Below are positions 27,301 through 39,300 of a stretch of DNA of 64,000 nt, piece by piece (the stretch's first letter is position 1; the number at the start of each line of letters is the position of its first letter). Under the pieces are notes generated by a model. The model had not been told where the DNA came from, made no database searches, and was given only the letters and a program-made list of their open reading frames with translations. Location of the stretch: NCBI RefSeq assembly GCF_025128095.1, contig NZ_JAHLYT010000071.1:186001-250000 (forward strand), in the 5' to 3' direction. The stretch comes from Synechococcus sp. CS-1328 (lineage in GTDB: Bacteria > Cyanobacteriota > Cyanobacteriia > PCC-6307 > Cyanobiaceae). The position numbers were made by a program, and so were the translations under genes.

Positions 27301-30300
27301 GATGCCGGTGGTGATCACGTCGGCTCCGCCGTCAGCGAGGGTTACGGTCTCGATACGACCCAGAGTGAGTGGCAGGGATCCGAACGGCATGCCGTCAAGG
27401 CTCGCCGCGGTGATCCGGCCGCTGTCGCCGATCACGAGGTTGCGGCCGTTGCCGCTGTTGATCGTGTCAGCGAAGCGGCCGCCGAGCACGATGTCATCAC
27501 CACCCAGGGAGGTGATCGTGTCAGCACCGCCAGCATTGGTGGTGGAGAGGCTTTCGATCAGGTCGATATCTGCTGCATTGGTGTCAGCACCCGGAGTCGA
27601 GCTGCGCTCAGCGCGCACGTAGTCGATCTTGCCGTCATCGCCCAGGACGATGTTGTGGCCGGCATCGACCGCGATCGTGTCACCCTCATGGCCGCCCAGC
27701 ACGATGTCATCGCCTGTGCCGGTGGTGATCTGATCGGCGCCACCATCACCGAAGGCGATGGTTTCCACCAGACCGACGGTGATGGGCAGTGCCCCGAAGC
27801 GGGCCAGATTGGAGTCGGCGGCGGTGATCCTGCCGCTGTCGCCGATCACGAGGTTGCGGCCGTCGCCGCTGTTGATCGTGTCAGCGAAGCGGCCGCCGAG
27901 CACGATATCATCACCGCTGCCGGTGGTGATCGTGTCTGCCCCTCCATTGCTTGAAGTGGACGTGGTCTCGATCAGGTCAATATCTGAGCGATCCTGATCA
28001 GCCACGACGTAATCGATGACCCCATGGTCGCCAATGATGATGTTGTTGCCATTTAGGTCGTCAATCTTGTCGCCTAGATGGCCGCCCAGGAGGATGTCGT
28101 TATCGCGGCCGCCATCAATGGTGTCGCTGCCACCTTTGCTCTCGATCGTGGTTTCGATCCGCTCAATGCCAGCCGTGCTGTTGATGCGGCGGATGCCAGC
28201 CGCCAGAGTGATGATGCCCTGGTCTGCCAGGATCACATCATTACCATCACCGCCGGAGAGGTTGTCGGAACCGGGTTCTGGAGTGGTCAACACCGTGAAC
28301 ATGGCCGCATCATCGCTCAGCCCATAGTTCTGGACTCGTCGGTTCGGCTGTTGATCTTCGGCGAATAGCCGCAGATTCATATTGAATGCAGCATCGCCGT
28401 AGATGTGATCGTTGCCGGCTTCCCCACTGACGGAGTCGTTACCGGTATTCCCCGCTATTTGGTCATCCCCTTGGCTGCCTTTGATGGTGTCGTTGCCTTC
28501 GCTGCCATCAATGATCACGCCCACGAAGCCATCGGTGTTGGCGGCCATGGCGGAGGCGTCGATCACATCGTTGCCCGGGTTGTTGAAGCTGGTGCCGTTG
28601 GGGGACACGGCGCCTGTGCTGTTGCTGTAGCGCAGCCGGTCATTGGATGTATCGCCATAAACCACGAGCGCACCTTCACCGCGGTCATTGATGGTGATCG
28701 TGTCATTCCCACCGCCGCCATGGATCGCGAGAATGGAGCGGGGATCCTGTTGCAGGTCGAGATCCTTCTCGTCGCGGTCAGCGGTGGTCTCGACAACCAA
28801 GGTTTCGTTGCCTTTACCGAGCAGAAGCTCAGTGGTTTCAAAACCATTGAAGCTGATACCACCGGAGTAGTAGCGCCAGATTGGAGCTTCATCGGTTCCT
28901 TCATTCACCTTCATGTCGCCGCCCATGCCGAAGCCGCTCAAGGTCAGACCAGGATTGGAGATGGTTCTCCCTTCGCTGTCTGTCTCCCTGTAGCTGAGGA
29001 GACCACTGTCAGCATCCTGGTTGTCGGGGTGGAAGATGGTGAGAGAATCGATGTCGTCCCATTCATCGGTTGGCAGCAACTCGCTTTCGCTTGGCTTGTT
29101 CAACTCACCGGGGAGCAGAACAGGTGTGGCAAAGCTGCGGTCGACCTCAGAGCGGCCACCCTCAATGATCAAGGCACCCTTGATCTGATCGAGGTTCTGG
29201 TCGCGGGTGGCGAACTTCTTGAGACTGCGATCTTCTGAGGATAGAGAGATGTTGGAATTGGCACCAACGCCGATTGTGTTCCAGTTGCCGTAAGTTGCTG
29301 GGTCGAATGTGACGGTATAGGTATAGGGAGTTTCAGTTGAGGCTTGGTTGAGAAGTGTGGTGGTATCCGTTTCGATCGCAAGATTGACCGTTGTCCCCGC
29401 CGATGGCTGCTTGGTGAGACGAACGCGGTAGGCATCATCGCCTCCAGCGCCCGTTGTTACTGCTGTGAACCCGTCACTTTCCTGAATGATGACCTGGGCA
29501 GCGTCGTCGTCATAGACCGTGACGTCAAGATCAAAGGTTGTGGCAACATTTGCGTAGTTGCCGTCGGCCCTGGACGAAGTGAGCGAATGTCCAATCTTCA
29601 CGTCCTTCTTCCCATCCTCCGTGGTGTTGACAACGGCAGAGACGGTGACAAATTGGGCTTGATTCCAGTTCTGATTCGTAAATGTCAGCGTGTTTGTGTT
29701 GGTGGTTGTGAAGACGCCGTTGGACAGGGTCACCGTGACGATTTCATCAACTTTCGGCGCTGCCGTGAGGCTGATCGAATAGCGATCCGTGAATCCGTTG
29801 GCCCCTTCCAGCACCTCGGTGGTGGTGCCGCTGAAGCCCGAGTTATCGGCATCGATGGGGCGAATGTCAAGGCCGGCTTTGTCATTGTCGATGATATTGA
29901 CATAGACATCTTTGAGTGCAAGGCCGTCAAATCTTTCGTCGCTGCTGATGATGCTGTGGCTGATCAGGGCAATGCGTTCACCCTCGGCGGCGTTGTCGTT
30001 CTCAGCTTGAATTTCAATGTCAATCTCTTCTTCCCAGTTGTCTTCGTCAACAGTTAACACAAGGGCACTGGTGAATTCTCCGATTCCTTTGCGTCGGATC
30101 AATAGGCTACGACCACCATTGGCCAGGTCCGTGGTGCTGGTGGGGCCAGCCGATACGGTGAGATAGACCGGTTGGTCGGGGGTTGGTTGTTGCAGCAGAT
30201 GGATTGTGTAGCTGGAGAGAAGACCAGTCTCGCTGACCAGCAGTGGCTGGGTGGCCTGCTCGATAGCCACCAACCCACCTGTGGACGGTGAGCTGAGCAG

Positions 30301-33300
30301 CGTATCCACACCCGGCACGCCCACCGGTGCGTAGCTTGGATCGGTGCTGCTGAGCGTGTGGGTGATCAAGCCCGAAATCGCCTGGAGCTCGGCGCTCACG
30401 ATCGGGGCGGTCACATCGCCCATCACCTTAATCTGATCGCTGCCAAGACCTCCGATGATCTTGGTGACCACAGCTTCATTGGTGCTGAGGATGAAGATCT
30501 TGTCGTCGCCCTCGAGGGCATCGAGCTCAGCCTGTTCGATGTTGTCGAAGCGCACATTGAGGCCGGCACCAAAGATGCCATCGCGCGTCACGACAAAATT
30601 GTCGTTGAACGGTGTGCCGAGCACAACGACGGTATCGAAGCCCTGGCCGCCGTCAATGTTGACGGGGGCGTTGATGGCATAGGTGATTGCGTCATCTCCA
30701 TCACCTCCCTTGGCTTCGCTTTCCCCTTGCTTCGCTTCTGGGTTGGTTGGATCCGTATCGATCGTGACGAAGGCGCGGATCACGAAGGTGTCGTTGTCGC
30801 TTTCACCTTCCATGCGGAGGGTGCCCACATTGCGGTAGACGTTGAAGGTGTCGTCGTCATCGCCGCCAAAGGCCGTGGTGGCGTAGCTCACACCACGGCT
30901 CACGTAGGCGATGCCGTTCAACGGCTCATCACCACTGTCTGCGATCGCCTGGAGGATTCTCTGGCGCGTGGCTTCAGACAACGTGTCCGTGACGGGATCA
31001 AACCCCACCGGATTGAAGATGATCTCTCCTGTGTTGGGGTCACGGATGACGCCAATGATCACCGGTGTGACGTCAAAGCTGTCTCCTGGCTTGACGTTTG
31101 CCAGGGCATCACGGCGGGTGCCGAAGATCTGGCCAATCTGGAAGGTGTCATCTCCATCACCGCCATCAAGCGTGGTGATGGAGCTGTTGTCGTCCATCAC
31201 GATCTTGTCGTCACCACTGAGAGCATTGATGCGTAGACGGCCGTTGATGTTCTTGTCGTAGTTGACGCGCTCGACATTTGTGAAACCTTGGCTGTCTGGG
31301 TCTGGTTCAAACCCATTGAGCAGGGCAACGAAGTTCTCACGCCCGAGGAAGGTGTCGTCTTGCTCGGTTCCATTGATGATCAGCACATCGGCGCCGCTGT
31401 CGGGAGCGCCGTTGTCGATCACGTTCACCAGGGCATTGCCCGTACCGGCCAGATTCACCGTCGTCTGGTCAGAACCTGATTCACCGTGCAGGTTGAGCAG
31501 GGCGCCGATGCCGTTGTTGTTGGTGCGTGTGAAGAAGCCATCGATCGGTTCCCTCTGCACGTTGACCTCCATGACGTCGTTGCCGGCCTGGCCGTGGATG
31601 GTGGTGAGCCCGCTGATCGTGTTGATCGCGATCGTGTCGTCGCGCTGGTTGGTGGCCTCGGTGCCGTCGCCGCCAAACACTTCTGTGCTGGCTGTGTGGG
31701 TGCTGTCGATCAGGAGCACATCGGCGCCCGTGCCGAGCCAGAGCTTGAGGGCTTCGAGGTTGCTGTAGTCAACGCCAGCGCCGAGGCCAAGACCCCGCAG
31801 GCTGTTGCCCGTCAGGGTGCCTGCTTTGGCGATGGTGTTGCCGGAGTCGTCGATCGAGAGCACATCGTTCTCATCTGCGTTCTCATTCGTGGCTTCTCCA
31901 CCGTCGATCACCATCATGCCCTTGACTCCATCGACCTTGCCGATCGTGGACGCCACAGGGGTGGCAATGCCGCCGACTCCTGGCCCCTGCAGACCATCGG
32001 GATACTCTTCGGGCAACAGGGTCGCATCGGCAAGATCCAACTTGTCGTCGTTGGCTTTGCCGTAATCGCTGATGTGGATCCGGTCACTGCCGGCCTGGCC
32101 ATAGATCGTGACCGTGCTGCCGGTGTTGGTGCCGCGCACACCGATGCTGTCGTCGCCGTCTTCGGCGTAGATCGTGAGCTGGCCATCGGCGTCGTTGATC
32201 TGGATCTGATCGGCACCAGAGCCGCTGAACACGTTGGTGGCCGTGGTGTGGGTGGCATTCACCAGCAGATGGTCAGCCTCTGCACTCATCCAGAGATTCA
32301 GCGTTTCCAGATTGCGGTAGTTGATGCCCTGCTCCAGCTCCATGCCCCGCAGGCTGAAGGTGCTGGCGTTCACCTGATCCAGGATCCCCGTCTTGGCGTT
32401 GGCCGCAGCGGAGTCGTCGATGTTGAGCTGATCGCTGGATCCATCGCCACCCGCATCATCGCTGCCACCATCGACCGTGAGCAGGCCATTGATGTTGGTG
32501 ATGGTGCCCGTGGGAGTGGTGGCGCCATCGGTGCTGGGGCGCGACGGGGCCTGATTACTCACATTGGTGGTGTCACTCCCTGCACCGCCTTCCACCAGAA
32601 CGGTTCCGTCCATGGCACGGATGTTGACGGTGTCGATTCCGTCATTCCCCTGGAGGGTGGTGCTGCTGCCTGCGTTGGTGCCGTTGACCGTGATCGTGTC
32701 GTTGTCGGCCTGGCCTTGCACCAGCAGGACGTCGTCGGCACTGTTGATCAGCACCTGGTCGTTGCCGACGCCGCTGCGCAGGGTGGTGTCCTTCTGGAAA
32801 CCTGGCGTAGCACTCTTGTGGGTGCTCTCCACGGTGAAGGTGTCAACGCCGCTGCCCAGGCTGATCAGCAGGTGCTCGATGGTGCCGTACGTGATCGTCC
32901 CCCCCATGCCGAGCCCGGTGATCGTGGTGGCCGTGAGGGAGCCGCTGCGATCAACAGTGTCACCGGTGTTGTCCACAGTGAGGTGATCGCTGCCACTGGT
33001 GGGCAGATCGCCGTTGATCGTGAGATTGGTCTGGATTCCCTGCACGTTGCCGCCGCTGTTCGTGCTGCGGCTTGCGAGGGTGCCTGCCGCCTGGCTGCCC
33101 ACGTTGATGGTGTCGGAATCGTCTCCTGCCTCCACGAGGGTGACATCGTTGAGGGCCTGGATGTTGACCACGTCAGCGCCTTGATCGCCCCTGAGCGTGA
33201 GCGGGGTGGTTGTTCCGCCGGTGCCGGTGGCGAAGACATTGATGATGTCGTCGTTGGCCCCGGCGTTCACCGTGGTGGTGCCGCCGATGCCACGGATGTT

Positions 33301-36300
33301 GGTGGTGTCCTCGCCGTCGCCCGTGTTGACGGTGACCACGCCAGCGCTGGTGTCGAGGCTGGCTGCAAGGTTCACCACGTCGTTGTCGGCGTCACCATTG
33401 ATCAGCACCGCACTGCCGCTGCCGGCACCTTGGAGATTGATGGTGTCAGCACCCTGTTGCCCGAAGACGGTGAGATCGTCAGCAGCGTCGATGATGGTGA
33501 TCTGATCGCTACCGGTGCCGCTGGACAGTGAGGTGGTCTTGCGTGGACTGCCGGAGTGCGTACCCTCAACTGTGAAGATGTTGCCGCCGCTGCCTAGGTT
33601 GATTTTGAGATCTTCAATCGTCCGATAGGCGATCGACCCTGTCATGTCCAGACCCGTGATGCTGTCGTGGGTTAGTACGCCCGTGTCGGTGTCGGTATCT
33701 CCGGTTTCATCAACTACCACCATGTCGCGCTCGCTGCCGTTGTTGCCACCCTCAAGGGTGAGCAGAGCCGCGATGGCATTGACGTTGCCGTCGATGTTTG
33801 TAGATGTGGTGGCCTTGCTGCCGACGTTGAAGGTGTCTGCCCCGACGCCACCCTGGATGCTGACGCCAGCGGCGATGGCCTGAACGTTGAAGCGATCGGC
33901 GCCAGCACGACCATCGATGTTGAGTTGCTGCACCGAAGCATGGGTGCCCAGGATCGTCAGATCGTCAGCACCGCTGCCCAGGTTGAGGTTCACCTGGCCA
34001 AGGGCGGCAAAGCTGATCTGCTTGCCGACGGGAACACCGACGGGCATGCCGAATTCACTGAGAACAGCCGCAGCCTCAGTGCTGGCGATCGTGCCGAGGT
34101 TGTTGGTGCTGTCACCACTCTTGTCGATCGTGAGGCTGTCGCCGGCATCGCCGCCACCGATGATGCTCAGGTTGGCCTTGATGCCTGTCAGTGCCCCATT
34201 GCTGTTGGTAGACGATGCGTTACTGCCCACGTTGATCGTGTCCGCATCTCCTTCACTCTCGATGCGGGTATTGATCGTGATGGAGTTGATATTGAAGAGA
34301 TCATTGCCCGCCCCTCCTCTGACAACGAATTGGTCCTGACTACCCTGACCCGATAGTGCGAGGCTGCTGAGGCTGCTGGTTGGACCGGCGGTCAGTCCCC
34401 ACGTTGCCGTGGTGGTGTCCACCAAGCGGGTGCTGGCAAGCGCAGGCGAATCCGTCAAGCGCTGGACCGTGGATGGCTCAAGTAGAGGAGCTGCATTGAT
34501 CGTCACGCGATCGGCAGCACCTGATTGAATCAGGGTGACCGTGTCAGCCAATTGCTTATTGTTATCTTCGCGCAGATTGACCTCAAAACTGCCGACAGCG
34601 CTGCGGGCTGTGTCGTCGATGATGACCCTGTCAGCCCCATCGGCGGGAACGATCAACAAGGTCTCCACACCCAAAGCCGTGCCCATGTTGGCTTGTGAGC
34701 CGGGTTCGGTGTTGTAGATTCCCAGCGAAGTGCCTGTTCCAGCGAATCGCAGGACGTCTGACTTCGAGGTGCCTTTCACTTCGATCTTGTCGGCTCCATC
34801 ACCACCAGTAATCGAGTCGCCAAGCAGATCGGTGATGATCCCGTAGATTGCGTCGTTGCCCGAGCCGCCTTCAATTGAATCCCCTCCGGCTCCACCTTCG
34901 ATGTAATCATCGCCTGCACCACCCTTTAACGTGTCAGCGTTTGATCCACCGAAGAGGATGTCGTTCCCATCTTCCCCATCAAACACAACACGGGCGCTGC
35001 CAGCGGAGGCCAGAACGTCGTTGCCGGCACCACCTGTTGCGGTTGTTTGGATGCCGAATCCCTGGGTGAGGATCAGCTTGTCATTGCCGGAGCCAAAGTT
35101 TGCAGAAACACTTTGAACTCCAGAGTAAGTCTCTGTGTAACCGAACGCCTGAACGAGTACTTTGCTATTACCTAGATCGGTGAGTTGATAGTCTTCATTG
35201 ATCTCAGTCTTGGCGACTGTGCGTAGACTGCTTCGCGCCTCTCCAACATTAAGATTGAGGACGCCGATCTCCACCTTGGCCAGCCTGGGTGGTGGCGTGG
35301 GGAAGATGCTGCCAGGAATGGTAATCGAGGCTACGGTGCCTCCACCGCAGGCCTCATCAAAGAACAGATCAACACAGCCTCGGGCATAGAGCTCCAACGT
35401 TGTTGTTGTGCTGCCGAAGACGGCCTTACCACCAAGGGTGACAGAGGCGCCGATACCGATGCCAATGATCTCGAGCCTGACCGATCCACCAACCTCAACT
35501 GTGAGGGTGTAGGTATCCCTGGTCTCATCAAAGATGTAGTTTTGGCCACTCTTGATCAGGGAGACAGTGCCATACACCTCGCCTGAAATCGAGAAGCCGG
35601 GGATGCCAAAGTACAGGCCCCCTCTCACGGAAATGCTGAACTGACCATCGGATTGGATCCAGCCACCGGCGGAGATGTCGATAGGGCCAAGGTCGCCACG
35701 GAGATTGGCACCAATTCGCCAGGTGCCTTCTCCTCCAGAACCAATATCGATATCAAAGTCACCACCGATCGAAACCACCTTGGCAACAGTGAGATCTCCA
35801 GCCATGCTGAGCTTGAAGATATCGACTGCACCCTTCGTATTGATCAGCAAGGAGCCTGATGCATCCAGGTTGAGCATCGATGTCACGTCGGCTTTGAGCG
35901 TCACGGCGGCGGTCAGGGCAATGCCGGTGCGATCGATGGAGATGGCACCCTTGGCTTCGAAATCAAGCGCGATGCCGTCGGTGCCGATCGAGAAGCTCAG
36001 ATCGGCAAATAACTCAACGCTGTTGGCATCAATCCCGATCCCACCCGTGATCTGCGCCTCGGCAAAGCCGGCGAAGCTGACACGTCCGGACAGGACGGCC
36101 GTGATGTAGGGAGAGGGCGTACGGGCGTATTCCGATGCGCTGAGGTCACCACCGTTGAGCAGTTTGTTGATGGTGCTGGTTTTCGGTATGCCATCACTGC
36201 CCACAATGATGGGCTTGCGTCCATCGATGCTGTATTGATTGTTGTTGCTTCCACCCAGGCGATCAAGCAGATTGCCCGCCAGGCTGTTGACCCCAATGGC

Positions 36301-39300
36301 CTCGGCCTCAAGCCTGCTGATGATGGTGTCGGGCAGTGTGATGGTCTGGGTGACGCCGGTGGTATTGATCAGCAGCCTGGCGGAAACATCCAGATCGATG
36401 ACCGATAGGTTGAGGCCCAGATCAATATCGAGGTCTGCCGCAAAGCCCTGGTTGTTGATCACCACAGCACCGAGGGCGCTGATGGCCACCAAGGGGCTGC
36501 TGCTCTTGCCGATGTCGGGGCCTACGCGCACATCAACGTTGGCAAACAGGGCAAAGCCTTCGTTGTCCACTTCCAGGAAGAAGACCCCTTGCATTTCTGC
36601 CAGCTTGGTGGAGCCGGCCTTGACGGTGAGCGAACCCACCATCTCCACATCGATCTGGAACTCCTCGAAGCCCAAGACGATGGGGGACTCGGGATTGCCT
36701 GTGTTGACCAGGAAACCCTGTTCAGACCAGTAGTCACCGTAGTTGTTGTTGTTGCTCTCGTAGTAGTTTCTGGCGCTCTCCTTGAAATCAATCGCGCCGA
36801 CGCTGGCACCGTCTGCGCCAACTCCTACGCCGAGATTGATCTTGGCCGAGAGATAGACATCCAGATCGATGATCTTCTCGAGTTCGCCGACGGTTTGCAG
36901 CGAATCGAGGGAGAAATCGAGGGCGGCATAGGCGGCTGGATTGTTGAGATCCGTTGATACACCAACAAACAGGCCCACATTGAGGTTGTTCAGGGCCAGG
37001 CCACTGGCATCGGGATTGATCGAGCCGTCGGCTTTGATGTAGGGCCCATCCCAACCGATGAAGCCGAACACATCTGAGGCCCCCACCGTCATGGTGGTGA
37101 CCTCAACGGTGTCCAGATTGCCGTCTTCATCCCGGACCAGTTGGCCGTCCATATCCCGGATGGCCACCTCCTGGGTGGGCCCGAGTTCAAAGGCGAAGTT
37201 GCCCCTGAGGGTGACAATATCCAGCACATTCAGGTTCAGCATGCCCTGGGCGCGCACCAGGGCGGAATCCATGCTCAGGTAGACCGGTGCCGTATCAGTT
37301 CCGGTTTTCACCTCATAGCCCAGCGGATCAATCTTCCCGTCTTCGTCGACATCGGCTGCCGTGGCAAGATCCAGACCGTTGGCACTACCTAGCAGCAGGG
37401 CCGCTTCGGCCACGCTGATCATGCCATCGAGGTCATCATCCAGGTAGGTGAGCAGATCGTCGTGATTGAGGATGGTGTTGCTTTCGCGTGTATCCTCACG
37501 GATTGCGGTGATTGGCGCTGCAACGGCGAGTGATTTCAGTTCACCCAGAGTGATCACCTGGTCAGCGCCGCCAAACAACGCATCCTCTTCGCTGGCAAAC
37601 TGACTTGTGCCGGCAAAGTCAACAACGGGGAAGATCGGAACACCATAAATGCTTGGTGTTGATTGGTTGACCTCGATCAACAGGTTTTCGGCGTCAACTG
37701 TGACCCCATTGATTCCTTCCAGGCTGATGCCCGTGGCACTGCCTTTCATGGCGAAGTATTTGGACGGATCCAGTTTCAGCTCAGGCCTCATGAAGGCCAT
37801 GCCCACATCCAGATTGTTGATCAACAGGCCTACGGACCCGTCACGGAGGCTTTCCTTCGTGCCATCAAAGGTATCGATGAAGCGATCGGTCGATCCAGTG
37901 GGATCAGCATTGGGATCTTCAACGGGATCTCCAGTAATGCCAACGAAGGCATTTAGAGAACCTCCGATCGTCATGAACGACAACGTCTTGGGACCCGTGA
38001 CGTTGGCGGCCAGATTGGTCAGCAGATCACTGTCAAAGCCAAGGTCATCCGCCGCACCGATTGCCGCATCAATGGCACCGGAAGCCAGACCGCCGGTGAG
38101 TTCAACGGTCTGGGTGCGTCCCATTTCAAAGGCCAGGCTGCCCTTGAGGTAGACGAAGTTGGCGATCTCTACCTTGGCTTCTGCGACGCTGGCACTGATC
38201 AGTTCATTCTCGAATCCCAGAGTGCTGCTTGTCTCTCCTACACCTGTTTCGACGATATAGCCATCTTCCGACCAGCCTTCGGTGTAGGTTTCATCCGCTT
38301 GCAGATTGGCCTCTGCACTCTTGACGAAATCAATGGTGGAATTGTTGAGAATTGCACTTGCGGCTGGACTCAGGGCACCCCCAAGGTTCAGGTTGACATC
38401 GACGCCGGAAACATCAATGTCGAGAATGCCTGCGCCGCCATCGGTGAAGCCGGCTTCATCAATCTGCAGACTCAGGGCCGTGTAGGTGGGCAGTTGCTGG
38501 CTGACGATGGGCTTGAAGATGCCGAGCGCGAGATCGACATTGGACCCGTAGAGGCCGATGGCACCGAGATCACGCAGGTCTTCTGCGAGGTTCTCTCCTG
38601 CAAAGAGATCGTCGATATCATCACCATCCACTCCCGGCAGGCCAACGAACAGATCGGCCGAGTTGATGCCCAGCTTCGTGACTTCAACATCCATCCCCGA
38701 CACGGTGCGGAAGTCGTCCGAGAATTGAAGGCCAGCAAGGCTCTCCAAACTATCGAGAACAGGCGCCAGCTGCGCGTCCAGGCGGTTGTAGAGGCCATCC
38801 AGCTTCAGCTGGATCTGGTTGAGAACGGGGATCAGCGCAGCATCAATCTTGGCACCGATGGTTGCGGCGATGCGATCCGTTGTGGATGTGATGGTCGTTG
38901 ACAGTGTGCTGCCGACCTGCTGGATGGCATCATCGATCGCGCCGCCGAGATAGGAATTGATCGCCTTGGCGAGCGACTCTTTGACGGGTTCGACAACATT
39001 ACCCAGAATGCTGGCCATTGCCGGAGGTAGTACACCGCTGGCGATCCCATCGAGCAGGGGTTTAAGGAGGTCATCGGCAATCGTTGCGGCAATCCCTGTA
39101 GATACAGCTCCTACATTGTTCTTCAGCCTCTCTGTCAGGGCGTCCTGCGCATAGCTGATTGCGCTGGTGATCTGCTCATTGAGTTCGTCCTTGACTGTTT
39201 CGACTAGCTCGTCAATCTTGTTTTCAAGCGTTGTCCGGGCCAGCTCGACGGCAGCTTCAAACTTGGTTCTCAACAACGTTCGCGGATCGCTTTCCTTCAG

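Noticed and set aside
25417-28539. Regularly spaced repeats that could suggest a CRISPR array
   Set aside because: They are in-frame RTX calcium-binding repeats inside a coding region; the units are diverged and there are no constant-length unique spacers or cas genes.
31486-33531. A long plus-strand reading frame (over 600 codons) opposite the giant gene
   Set aside because: It is the complement of RTX and Asp/Gly-rich codons, which lack stops on the other strand. Its product is Val/Asp/Gly repeats without a domain, and the sense protein is clearly real.
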